DNA of 20,402 nucleotides from a virus, in IMG/VR virus record IMGVR_UViG_3300017917_001523, positions 1 through 20,402 of that record; one strand, written 5' to 3'. Below are positions 11,915 to 20,162 of the stretch, piece by piece. Numbering within the stretch: the first letter of the stretch is position 1; each line of letters starts with the position of its first letter. Under the pieces are notes generated by a model, which saw only the letters and a list, made by a program, of their open reading frames with translations, had not been told where the DNA came from and ran no database searches. The position numbers and the translations under genes were made by a program.

Positions 11915-12585
11915 GAGTAGTATTTGATCATATCAATGGTTGGGGTAAGGTGAAAGATCAAGACTTCATCTACTCAGAACCGCATGGTTATTTAGAAGAA
12001 GGAGAGAGTCCTTCTAAAGCTTTGTCTCAAGGATGGATACCATGGGACGGTTATTGGTTTAACATACGATCTGTACGAATAGATCTGACTAATTATAAGC
12101 CACATGAAACTACACGTAAGCAGGCCAGATATGTAGACTTTTTATATCAGAAGTTTGAAGATAAGCCGCTTTATCGTGAGCTGTATGAGAAATACCTGGC
12201 TCATCATGACTTTATGAGAACCATCACCTGGGATCAACTATTCACTGGTCATATGATAGAGTATAGTGTGGCAGGAGAGGTGATAGGTTATTCCTGTATA
12301 GAGCAATATGAGGATGCATTGGTAGCTACACAGTTTGTGTGGGACTATGCTAACCCAAAACTATCTCTTGGAAAGGTGGCACAGCTCTATGAATGTGAGG
12401 TGGCCAAGATGTTAGGTTGTAAACATGTATACATCCTGGGCGGATATGAGTCATGCTGTTTATACAAGAGTGATTTCTACGGGTTCCAGTGGTGGACCGG
12501 GGCAGAATGGAGTGAGGATAAAGAGTTATATAAATCATTATGTAAAAGAGACGATAAAGCTACACTACTCTATGACCATTTATGA
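11911..12585 (+). CDS. Arginyl/leucyl-tRNA-protein transferase-like protein
   Basis: The 224-residue protein shows features of the ATE/Bpt N-end-rule transferases. ALSQGWIPWDGYWFNIRSVR (37-56) with R-I-D-L-x-x-Y-K-P-x-x-x-x-R-K resembles the N-terminal 'R-x-x-x-x-F-x-P-S-x-x-Q-R-R' block. LSLGKVAQLYECEVAKMLG (151-169) resembles the 'LSLGxxxxxxE' block. YILGGYESCCLYKSDFYGF (174-192) resembles 'YxxGYYIxxCxKMxYKxxFxP'. The cysteines of the usual N-terminal Cys cluster are missing. It could move an amino acid from tRNA to protein N-termini, affecting host protein turnover, or merely be a GNAT-fold relative. Function is inferred; no family search was done. Confidence 0.5.
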   Translation: MRVVFDHINGWGKVKDQDFIYSEPHGYLEEGESPSKALSQGWIPWDGYWFNIRSVRIDLTNYKPHETTRKQARYVDFLYQKFEDKPLYRELYEKYLAHHDFMRTITWDQLFTGHMIEYSVAGEVIGYSCIEQYEDALVATQFVWDYANPKLSLGKVAQLYECEVAKMLGCKHVYILGGYESCCLYKSDFYGFQWWTGAEWSEDKELYKSLCKRDDKATLLYDHL

Positions 12586-12769
12586 ACCTACTAACCGCGT
12601 GGAGGTGAGTACACCTAAAGGAGATGGGGTCATTTGGTTGGTCACAGACTACGGGCATGAAACAGACACTATCTATACAGTGATTATTAATAGCACTGGT
12701 GAGCTCTGGCAGTTTAGACATAAAGAGATCAGGGCTAAACAGAACGTAACATTTGGAAGAACATGGTAA
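12572..12769 (+). CDS. Small hypothetical protein, 65 residues
   Basis: From ATG at 12572 the protein reads MTIYEPTNRVEVSTPKGDGV, then IWLVTDYGHETDTIYTVIIN and a polar end with FRHKEIRAKQNVTFGRTW. This is a compact all-beta domain of a type I associate with crAss-like gene clusters, without assigned function. The frame is open further upstream to 12425, but that would overlap the previous gene by 160 nt, so the inner ATG (14-nt overlap) is preferred. It overlaps the next gene by 7 nt. Confidence 0.7.
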   Translation: MTIYEPTNRVEVSTPKGDGVIWLVTDYGHETDTIYTVIINSTGELWQFRHKEIRAKQNVTFGRTW

Positions 12770-13275
12770 GATTATTTGATATACAGAATGGACAGGTGGT
12801 TCCCAGTGAACACTGCTACACGTTAAAATTTTTAAAGGACATCATGACTGAGTATCCTATGGAATACATGCAGATATACACCTATCTGTTTTACATGACT
12901 TGTCCTAACCCGGATCTAAACCCATTTTTTGATGTACCTGAACAAGATAAAGAAGAACTTATTCTTCAAGAGGTTGAAGCTGACTTTTCTACTGACGATG
13001 ATCTTATTGTTAACGCTCTTAAGATGTGTCGTAAAATGTATGAGACACCTACTTACAGAGCTTACGCTGGTATTAAAAGCATGTTGGATAGGCTTGCAAA
13101 GTACATGGAGACCACGGAGATTGAACATGGAAGAGACGGGAATATTACTGCACTTGTTAATGCAGCTGCCAAGTTTGAAGCTATACGACAGAGTTTCAAG
13201 GGAACTCTTAGAGATTTGGAAGAAGAGCAACAGTCACAAGTGCGAGGTGGGCAGAACTTAGCTTACGATCAATAA
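12763..13275 (+). CDS. Hypothetical protein next to the terminase
   Basis: The 170-residue protein is helical. An N-terminal part has many aromatic residues (LKFLKDIMTEYPMEYMQIYTYLFYMTCPNPDLNPFFDVPEQDK), and a long helical C-terminal half follows (ALKMCRKMYETPTYRAYAGIKSMLDRLAKYMETTEIEH and then NAAAKFEAIRQSFKGTLRDLEEEQQ). It is acidic at its end. The place directly before the terminase genes and the helical build would fit a small terminase subunit or another packaging helper, but no HTH is obvious and this is only inference from position. Confidence 0.7.
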   Translation: MVRLFDIQNGQVVPSEHCYTLKFLKDIMTEYPMEYMQIYTYLFYMTCPNPDLNPFFDVPEQDKEELILQEVEADFSTDDDLIVNALKMCRKMYETPTYRAYAGIKSMLDRLAKYMETTEIEHGRDGNITALVNAAAKFEAIRQSFKGTLRDLEEEQQSQVRGGQNLAYDQ

Positions 13276-13287
13276 AAACTATAACCT

Positions 13288-13506
13288 ATGAAAAACCAAG
13301 ACGTAAAGAACATCCACATGCATGACTGGGTGTTCCATTTTAGTTGTTTTACCAACACCTGGGCTGCTATTCCACGTGAGCTGTATCAGCAATACTGGAA
13401 CAATTTTGACGTGGAAGGTGTATACCATTCTTCTAAGATTGACACGTTGATAGACCTTGTTGGTAAGCTGGCCAAGGATCCTGACTTCCTGAAAAAACTA
13501 GACTAA
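13288..13506 (+). CDS. Small hypothetical protein, 72 residues
   Basis: The protein starts MKNQDVKNIHMHDWVFHFSC, continues FTNTWAAIPRELYQQYWNNF and ends in a helix (SKIDTLIDLVGKLAKDPDFLKKLD). It is aromatic- and His-rich and looks soluble. I do not recognise it. It lies 4 nt before the terminase gene. The leader AAACTATAACCT before the ATG resembles the leaders before other genes here and supports the start. Confidence 0.7.
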   Translation: MKNQDVKNIHMHDWVFHFSCFTNTWAAIPRELYQQYWNNFDVEGVYHSSKIDTLIDLVGKLAKDPDFLKKLD

Positions 13507-13510
13507 CAAC

Positions 13511-15703
13511 GTGTACACCGAGATCCCTACCTATGATAACGGTCAATGGACCGTAACCACCTTTTATTCCCGGGAAGAGTTTAAAGAGTTTGTACTCTCC
13601 TGTTTTAAAGAACCTGGTAAGTATCAGTTCAATGAAACGGCTTTCCTGTTTAATGCTGAAGGACGTAAGTTTCAGCAGCAGGGATTCTATTGTGCTGCCC
13701 CTATAAAGACCAAAGACTTTATTAACTACTGGGATGACCAGAAGAATAAATGTCGTAAAGGGGTCATTTATAAAGACGGTGATCAAAGATGGTATGTCAC
13801 ACGGGACTATTACATGTGGCTGAACTTTCTTCCTATATATGATAAGGAAGAGAAACGGTTTGATTTTGCCAAGGTGAGGGATGCCCAGTATCACATGGCT
13901 CTCTATGAATGCCTGGCTGAGCTACACTACAAGCACAGTGCCATCCTAAAGAAACGTCAGATTGCATCTTCTTATTTCCACGCAGCCAAGCTGATCAACA
14001 TGTGGGTGTTTGAAGATGGTGCTGTACTTAAGATGGGTGCTTCTTTGAAAGACTACATATCTGAAAAGGGTACATGGAGGATGTTAACAGAGTATCGTAC
14101 GTTCTTAAATGAACACACTGCCTGGTACCGTCCTTCTGATCCGGATAAGATATTTTCCTGGCAGCAGCGTATTAAGGTGCGTATTGGAGGCCGGGATACA
14201 TTCAAGGGAAACAAGTCCATCATTACAGGTACATCTTTTGAGAAAGATCCTACCAATGGTGTCGGTGGTCCTTGTACGTATTTCTTCCATGAGGAGGCCG
14301 GTATTGCTCCTAAGATGGACATGACCTACGAGTATATGCGTCCTGCCATGCAGTCTGGTATGGTGACCACAGGTATGTTCATAGCCGCGGGATCTGTTGG
14401 TGACCTAGATCAGTGTGAACCCCTTAAGTTGATGATTCTTCAACCGGATGGTAATGACATCTACGCGGTGGAGTCTAATCTGATAGACGCAGATGGTACC
14501 ATTGGACGCACCGGATTATTTATTCCGGAACAGTGGAGTATGCCTCCGTACATAGATGAGTTTGGTAATTCCCTGGTAGAGGAAGCCCTGGCTGCTATTG
14601 TAGAAGAACGCATCCGTTGGAAGCGTGACCTCACCCCGGAACAATACCAACTTCGTATATCCCAAAAGCCCACTAACATAGAAGAAGCTTTTGCTACGCG
14701 TAAGGCTTCTGTTTTTCCTCCCCACCTGGTGTCTAAGCAGATCCAGCGTATCCAGGATAAAGAGTATCCAGTGGAATACCTGGAGCTAAGTCGTAATGCA
14801 GAAGGAAAGATTGTAGATAAGCCTAGTAGGAAGATCCCCATCATGGAGTTTCCCATCTCTAAAAAGACCGAAGATAAGGAGGGAGTTATCTGTGTGTACG
14901 AGAGACCGATAAAAGATCCTCCGTTTGGAACCTACTACGCCTCCGTGGATCCTGTAGGAGAGGGAAAGACCACCACCTCAGAATCTCTTTGTTCCATCTA
15001 CATCTATAAGAATCCCGTAGAGGTGATCAAGGATGATGGGAACGGTAAGGTGAGCAACACCATAGAACGCGATAAGATCGTGGCTTCCTGGTGTGGCAGG
15101 TTTGATGACCTGAATAAGACCCACGAACGCCTGGAGCTGATGATTGAATGGTATAATGCCTGGACCGTGGTGGAAAACAACGTAGCCCTGTTCATTCAGT
15201 ATATGATCAGCCGTAAGAAACAACGCTACCTGGTGCCCAAGGATATGCTTTTGTTCCTAAAAGACATTGGAGCCAACCGGAATGTGTTCCAGGAATACGG
15301 CTGGAAGAACGTGGGCACTCTCTTTAAAGGAACCATCTTGTCTTACGGTATAGAATTCCTTAAAGAAGAGCTGGATCACGAGACCAAACCGGATGGAGAG
15401 ATCGTAAAAACCATCTATGGTGTGGAGCGGATCCCGGACATCATGCTCTTAAAAGAAATGCAAGCTTACCGGGATGGACTCAACGTGGATAGACTGGTAG
15501 CTTTCTGTGCTTTGGTAGCCTTTGCCAAGGTGCAGCAATCTAATAGAGGTTTGGCTAAACGTGTAGAAGTTAGTCAGGAAAAGTTGGATAACTCCCAAAA
15601 ATTTAGTAAATTAAATTGGGGACCTTTTAGACATATGGGGTCTTCTAGAGGGAGTTCTACAGGTATGAGACCGCCCAGAAACCCCTTTAAAAATATCAGA
15701 TAA
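13511..15703 (+). CDS. terL: Terminase large subunit (crAss-like type)
   Basis: The 730-residue protein packages DNA into the prohead. The ATPase half shows ILKKRQIASSYFH (145-157) at the Walker A position; instead of GxxxxGKS it has K-R-Q-I-A-S-S, a deviant loop known from large terminases. CTYFFHEEA (255-263) is Walker B with the catalytic Glu pair, followed by GIAPKMDMTYEYMRPAM and FIAAGSVGDLDQCEP (coupling motif). The nuclease half has YYASVDPVGEGKTTTSES (475-492; D480), WTVVENN (551-557; E555) and a late Asp (DGLNVDRLVAF). The phrases 'MGASLKDYISEKGTW', 'DPTNGVGGPCTYFFHEEAGI' are those of crAss-like terminases. The start is GTG, four nt after the previous stop. The end overlaps the next start by one base. 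Confidence 0.92.
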   Translation: MYTEIPTYDNGQWTVTTFYSREEFKEFVLSCFKEPGKYQFNETAFLFNAEGRKFQQQGFYCAAPIKTKDFINYWDDQKNKCRKGVIYKDGDQRWYVTRDYYMWLNFLPIYDKEEKRFDFAKVRDAQYHMALYECLAELHYKHSAILKKRQIASSYFHAAKLINMWVFEDGAVLKMGASLKDYISEKGTWRMLTEYRTFLNEHTAWYRPSDPDKIFSWQQRIKVRIGGRDTFKGNKSIITGTSFEKDPTNGVGGPCTYFFHEEAGIAPKMDMTYEYMRPAMQSGMVTTGMFIAAGSVGDLDQCEPLKLMILQPDGNDIYAVESNLIDADGTIGRTGLFIPEQWSMPPYIDEFGNSLVEEALAAIVEERIRWKRDLTPEQYQLRISQKPTNIEEAFATRKASVFPPHLVSKQIQRIQDKEYPVEYLELSRNAEGKIVDKPSRKIPIMEFPISKKTEDKEGVICVYERPIKDPPFGTYYASVDPVGEGKTTTSESLCSIYIYKNPVEVIKDDGNGKVSNTIERDKIVASWCGRFDDLNKTHERLELMIEWYNAWTVVENNVALFIQYMISRKKQRYLVPKDMLLFLKDIGANRNVFQEYGWKNVGTLFKGTILSYGIEFLKEELDHETKPDGEIVKTIYGVERIPDIMLLKEMQAYRDGLNVDRLVAFCALVAFAKVQQSNRGLAKRVEVSQEKLDNSQKFSKLNWGPFRHMGSSRGSSTGMRPPRNPFKNIR

Positions 15704-15972
15704 TGGAAAACACCACTTTATACGCACAGAAAGTAACCATTCTTTCTCGTCTGATTAAAGAAAGCTCTCTCACTTTAGAGGAGGCATTAGTGCTTTTAAA
15801 GGAAGAAGAGACGGAAGTAGTAACACCTCCCACCACCTTTATTCCTGGTACTTCAGACTTCTGGACTGTTCCTTATCCAACAGTGTTTTCCGGAACAATA
15901 TCTAGTTCCGGTATATCAGATACGTCTTTTACAGTTACAAATACAGCGGCTGAACCCGACCTAAATAATTAA
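15703..15972 (+). CDS. Small protein between terminase and portal
   Basis: The 89-residue protein opens with a helix (YAQKVTILSRLIKESSLTLE then EALVLLKEEE) and then turns Thr/Ser/Pro-rich and probably disordered (VVTPPTTFIPGTSDFWTVP through TAAEPDLNN). The position between terminase and portal and the split organisation make it probably a virion-associated or assembly helper, but its function is unknown. Start and stop are tightly coupled: TAATG with the terminase and five nt to the portal. Confidence 0.75.
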   Translation: MENTTLYAQKVTILSRLIKESSLTLEEALVLLKEEETEVVTPPTTFIPGTSDFWTVPYPTVFSGTISSSGISDTSFTVTNTAAEPDLNN

Positions 15973-15977
15973 GAATC

Positions 15978-18716
15978 ATGCAGATATATAACGCTCTAGA
16001 CCTAAAAGCTGGTAAGAAAGTGGAGTATAACAAAATGGGCGTTTTAACGCAACCAGTCCAGTTTTTACCTGAGAAGGAAAAAGATGAAGAATGGAGGGCG
16101 TGGAACCTTGACTGGCTGGAGTTTCAAGGGATGAAACAGCTTAGGCGTAATGCACGCAGGCTGATGAAAAACTACAAGCTGGCCAAAGGTATTATAGATA
16201 AGTCCGACTACATTGTAGAAGAGGATAACGAGATGGCTGACCTGATTGAAACCCTTACTAAAGAGGATGAGTCAGCTTTAGAACTTAAGTTTTATCCCAT
16301 CATTCCTAATGTCATAAATGTTCTGACGAACGAGTTTTCTAAACGTTCATCCCGGATCATGTTCCGTGCGGTGGATGACATTTCCTACAACGAAATGTTG
16401 GATGCTAAACGTCAAATGCTGGAAGATGTACTTCTTCAGCAGGCTCAGATGAAGATGATGACTAAGATGATGGCTCAGGGTATGGAGATGGAAGAAGAGG
16501 AAGTGCAGCAAATGATGAGCCCTGAAAACCTTAAAACTCTTCCTGAGATTGAGGAATTCTTTAGAAAAGACTATAGATCCCTGATTGAAGAATGGGCTAC
16601 CCATCAGATGAGCGTAGATGAGGAACGTTTTAAGCTCCAGGAACTGGAAGAAATGGGATTCCGTGACATGCTCATTACAGACCGTGAGTTCTGGCATTTT
16701 AGGATGATGGAGGATGATTACGAGGTGGAACTATGGAACCCGTTATTGACTTTTTACCATAAAAGTCCAGATGTCCGTTACATTTCCCAGGGTAACTGGG
16801 TGGGTAAAATGGATATGATGACCGTATCGGATGTCATTGACAAGTATGGATGGATGATGAACCAGGAGCAACTAGAAGCCCTGGAAGCTATTTATCCTGT
16901 ACGCTCTGCCGGCTATGCTATCCAGGGGTACCAGAATGACGGAACATACTATGATCCTACCCGTTCACACGAGTGGAATACCCAGATGCCTTCCCTGGCT
17001 TACAGACAGTTCACTTCATTATACGATACCAGGTTTGGAACCGGGGATATCGTGGAGTGGATACTTTCTGATTCAGAAGACACGATTGACTTTGGTAAAA
17101 CCCATATGTTACGCGTATCTACCATCTACTGGAAATCCCAGCGTAAGGTGGGTCATCTTACTAAGATTACAGAAGAGGGAGAAGTGATCCAGGAAATTGT
17201 CTCTGAAGACTACAAGATCACTGAAAAACCTTTATACAACACTGCATTATACAAACAGAAGACTAAAGATAACCTTGTATTTGGTGAGCATATTGACTGG
17301 ATATGGATTAACGAAGTATGGGGTGGTGTTAAGATAGGTCCTAACAGACCTGCTTTCTGGGGTATGAACAACCCTGGTGGCATTAACCCAATCTATCTTG
17401 GTCTTAATGGGGGTAAGCCCGGACGTGTTCCTTTCCAGTTTAAAGGGGACAGCAGCCTTTATGGATGTAAACTTCCTGTAGAGGGTGCCGTGTTCGGGGA
17501 TAGAAATACCCGCAGCATCTCTTTGGTGGATCTAATGAAGCCTTACCAGATAGGTTATAATATCGTGAACAACCAGATCGCGGACATCCTGGTGGATGAA
17601 CTTGGTACGGTGATCATGCTGGACCAGAATGCTTTACCTCGTCACTCTCTCGGAGAAGACTGGGGTAAAAATAACCTGGCCAAAGCCTATGTGGCTATGA
17701 AGAACTTCCAGATGTTACCACTGGATACTTCTATTACCAATACAGAGAATGCCCTGAACTTCCAGCACTACCAGGTGCTGAACCTGGAACAGACCAACCG
17801 TCTGCTTTCCCGTATCAACCTGGCTACATATTTCAAGAACCAGGCGTTTGAAGTGATCGGACTGAACCCTCAGCGTATGGGTCAGCAGCTTTCTGTAGAG
17901 GATTCTGCAAGAAAGATAGAAGTGGCCCAGGCTGCTTCTTATGCCCAGACAGAACAGTATTTTATTCAGCATAGTGATAACCTGATGCCGCGTGTACATC
18001 AAATGCGTACAGACCTGGCTCAGTATTACCATTCTAAGAAACCGTCTATACGTCTTCAGTACATCACTGGTACGGATGAGAAGGTAAACTTTGAAATGAA
18101 CGGTACAGATCTTCTGTTAAGAGACCTGAATATCTTCTGCACTACAAAGACAAACTCTCGTGCTATTATGGAGCAGCTTAAACAGCTTGCTTTGAATAAC
18201 AACACTACAGGTGCTTCTATTTATGACCTGGGTAATGTGATCAAGTCTGAGTCTATTGCTGAGCTTACAGGTGTTCTTAAAGCTGCTGAAGAGAAGACTA
18301 ACTCTCAAAGACAGGCTGAAATGCAGCAGCAACAGGAAATGCAGCAGCAGATGCTTCAGTCTCAGGAACAGCAGAAACAAATGGAGCTTCAGTTTAGAGC
18401 TGAACAGGCAGAGTTGGATAGACAAGCCCAGATCACTGTGGCTCAGATCAGGGCTGCAGGCTATGGGTCAGCTGTAGATATCAACAAGAATGAGCAGTCA
18501 GATTACCTGGATGCCATGGAGAAGATAGAAAAGCAGCAGAACTATCAGGACACTATGAACTTCAAACGTGAGCAGGAGGTAAATAAGAACAACCAGAATG
18601 CTCAGAAGATGAATATAGAACGCGAGAAGCTACAGACTCAGCGTGAGATCGCGGAAAAGCAGCTACAGATTGCCCGCGAGAATAAGAATAAGTACGACAC
18701 TGGAAAGAAGAAATAA
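15978..18716 (+). CDS. Portal protein
   Basis: At 912 residues this is a large portal protein, of the crAss-like size class, set between terminase and scaffold/capsid genes. The first third is acidic and helical (residues 20-230, with a Met/Glu-rich stretch MKMMTKMMAQGMEMEEEEVQ). The middle includes repeated aromatic beta segments (DRNTRSISLVDLMKPYQIGYN... and PRHSLGEDWGKN) typical of the wing and stem. The last ~140 residues form a very Gln/Glu-rich coiled coil (MQQQQEMQQQMLQSQEQQKQ), then a lysine end. It forms the dodecameric DNA channel at one capsid vertex. Family assignment rests mainly on synteny, length and composition; the fold was not computed. Confidence 0.85.
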   Translation: MQIYNALDLKAGKKVEYNKMGVLTQPVQFLPEKEKDEEWRAWNLDWLEFQGMKQLRRNARRLMKNYKLAKGIIDKSDYIVEEDNEMADLIETLTKEDESALELKFYPIIPNVINVLTNEFSKRSSRIMFRAVDDISYNEMLDAKRQMLEDVLLQQAQMKMMTKMMAQGMEMEEEEVQQMMSPENLKTLPEIEEFFRKDYRSLIEEWATHQMSVDEERFKLQELEEMGFRDMLITDREFWHFRMMEDDYEVELWNPLLTFYHKSPDVRYISQGNWVGKMDMMTVSDVIDKYGWMMNQEQLEALEAIYPVRSAGYAIQGYQNDGTYYDPTRSHEWNTQMPSLAYRQFTSLYDTRFGTGDIVEWILSDSEDTIDFGKTHMLRVSTIYWKSQRKVGHLTKITEEGEVIQEIVSEDYKITEKPLYNTALYKQKTKDNLVFGEHIDWIWINEVWGGVKIGPNRPAFWGMNNPGGINPIYLGLNGGKPGRVPFQFKGDSSLYGCKLPVEGAVFGDRNTRSISLVDLMKPYQIGYNIVNNQIADILVDELGTVIMLDQNALPRHSLGEDWGKNNLAKAYVAMKNFQMLPLDTSITNTENALNFQHYQVLNLEQTNRLLSRINLATYFKNQAFEVIGLNPQRMGQQLSVEDSARKIEVAQAASYAQTEQYFIQHSDNLMPRVHQMRTDLAQYYHSKKPSIRLQYITGTDEKVNFEMNGTDLLLRDLNIFCTTKTNSRAIMEQLKQLALNNNTTGASIYDLGNVIKSESIAELTGVLKAAEEKTNSQRQAEMQQQQEMQQQMLQSQEQQKQMELQFRAEQAELDRQAQITVAQIRAAGYGSAVDINKNEQSDYLDAMEKIEKQQNYQDTMNFKREQEVNKNNQNAQKMNIEREKLQTQREIAEKQLQIARENKNKYDTGKKK

Positions 18717-18746
18717 TAGAGAGTTAGAAAAATTATAGCTCTATTA
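18714..18746 (+). terminator. Hairpin containing the portal stop codon
   Basis: TAATAGAG (18714-18721) pairs with CTCTATTA (18739-18746), loop 17 nt. The TAA of the portal gene lies in the stem. No U-tract follows, so termination efficiency is doubtful, but it separates portal from the next promoter-like element and could set the 3' end of the terminase-portal message. Confidence 0.45.
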
Positions 18747-18787
18747 TCCATACTTCAGGTCCTTCTAAGCTCTACAATATAAATTTT

Positions 18788-18819
18788 TAGAGTTTAAAGT
18801 TGTATATTTTTATTGTAGA
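18788..18819 (+). promoter_or_regulatory. Promoter-like element before the scaffold and capsid genes
   Basis: TAGAGTTTAAA (18788-18798) and GTATATTTTTATTGTAGA (18802-18819) repeat the element before 7948 almost exactly, with a shorter spacer (3 nt versus 8 nt). The -33 TTTG is not present here, and the TATATTTT core is shared. CTCTA/TAGAG (18770-18774 with 18788-18792) could form a small hairpin around it. It probably gives extra transcription of scaffold and capsid genes. Confidence 0.55.
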
Positions 18820-18850
18820 ACTACATTCTATAAAAAACCAAATATATCCT

Positions 18851-20131
18851 ATGGAAAACCAATCTAACGTACAGACATCTGTACAACAAGTAGATCTTGA
18901 TATTGATAGCTGGTTAGGAGCCCCTGGTGCGGAAAGCATCGTAACTCCAGCAAGTACAGATACCAAGAAAACTGAAGCTAAGCCTAACATCTTTACACAA
19001 AAGGCTGTAGATCTGAGCTTTATAGACAAGGATGAAGAAGAGGAGAAGGGTGATGAAGGTAAAACTGATCTCACCTCTTTAGATAAAGAAGACACAGAAG
19101 GCGGTGTTTCTCGTGGAACAGATGTGTTTGACGAATTAGATGAAGAAGATCTAACAGAAACAAAGTCTACAAAAGGAGGCCGTCCTAGGACAGAAAAGTC
19201 TGGACTGGTGGAATTCCTAAAAAAACGCATAGAGTCAAAGGAGATGTTTGCCTTTGATGACTATGATGAAAGTAAACAATCTCTTGATGAGTACTTAAGT
19301 ACGCTTGGAGAGAAAGATATAGAGGAGCTCTGGCAGGCTAATATGGATAACCTCAAGAACGAGGTGGCTGCCAAAACTCCAAAAGAGTTCTTTGAGTCTT
19401 TACCAGAAGAGTTGCAGTATGCAGCTAAGTACGTAATGGACGGTGGACAAGATCTTAAAGGTCTTTTCCAAGCTCTTGCTCAAGTGGAGCAAGTACGTTC
19501 TCTGGATCCTACTGATGAAAATGACCAGGAAGGTATAGTGAGATCTTATCTACAGGCTACCGGATTTGGTACTGAAGATGAGATAGAAGAAGAGCTTACC
19601 ACATGGAAAGATCTTGGAGTGCTGGAAAAGAAAGCCAAGCAGTTCAAGCCTAAGTTGGATCAGATGCAGGAAGAATACGTGCAGTCTCAGTTAGCTGAGC
19701 AGGAAGCCCGTAAACGTCAGCAACAAGAAGCTGCAGAAGCTTATACCCAGAACGTGTTTGAAGCTTTACGTCCTGCAGAAATTAACGGACTTAAGCTGGA
19801 CAAAAAGACCCAGGCTATGTTGTATAGCGGTCTTGTACAGCCTCAATACCCTTCTATCAGTGGTCGTCCAACCAACCTCCTGGGACACCTACTGGAAAAA
19901 TATCAGTTCGTAGAACCTAACTACCCTCTGATTGCAGAAGCTCTCTGGTTACTTTCTAATCCTGAAGAATATCGTCAAAGTTTGGCTAAACAAGCTAAGA
20001 ATGCTGCGGTGGAACAAACCGTACGCCAGCTGAAGACAGAGCAAAGTCGTAAGAACTTTTCTTCATACCAGGAGGAAGAAGAACAAAGACCTAGAAAGAT
20101 TGCTAGACCCCAGAATATTTTTAAACGCTAA
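18851..20131 (+). CDS. Putative scaffold or prohead assembly protein
   Basis: The 426-residue protein lies between portal and capsid genes, the usual place of scaffold proteins. It is very acidic at the start (residues 1-120: FIDKDEEEEKGDEGKTDLTS, DELDEEDLTETKS), then helical, with coiled coil at about 260-310 (YVQSQLAEQEARKRQQQEAA), and ends in a basic tail (EQRPRKIARPQNIFKR). Acidic, helical proteins with a basic capsid-binding end fit phage scaffolds well. This is inference from position and composition. The ATG at 18851 follows the leader AAAACCAAATATATCCT; the frame is open 17 codons upstream, within the promoter-like element, so that start is rejected. Confidence 0.7.
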   Translation: MENQSNVQTSVQQVDLDIDSWLGAPGAESIVTPASTDTKKTEAKPNIFTQKAVDLSFIDKDEEEEKGDEGKTDLTSLDKEDTEGGVSRGTDVFDELDEEDLTETKSTKGGRPRTEKSGLVEFLKKRIESKEMFAFDDYDESKQSLDEYLSTLGEKDIEELWQANMDNLKNEVAAKTPKEFFESLPEELQYAAKYVMDGGQDLKGLFQALAQVEQVRSLDPTDENDQEGIVRSYLQATGFGTEDEIEEELTTWKDLGVLEKKAKQFKPKLDQMQEEYVQSQLAEQEARKRQQQEAAEAYTQNVFEALRPAEINGLKLDKKTQAMLYSGLVQPQYPSISGRPTNLLGHLLEKYQFVEPNYPLIAEALWLLSNPEEYRQSLAKQAKNAAVEQTVRQLKTEQSRKNFSSYQEEEEQRPRKIARPQNIFKR

Positions 20132-20162
20132 TATTTTATTAACCCCCTAAATCCGATGCCCT

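Noticed and set aside
12425-12571. N-terminal extension of the gene at 12572-12769
   Set aside because: It would overlap the previous gene by 160 nt and its sequence has no domain-like character.
13511-15703. Antisense and alternative-frame reading frames inside terminase and portal genes
   Set aside because: They are open by chance opposite long, clearly coding genes and show no recognisable protein features.
18800-18850. Upstream start of the scaffold-like gene
   Set aside because: These codons lie in the AT-rich promoter-like element and the leader; the ATG at 18851 has the typical leader.
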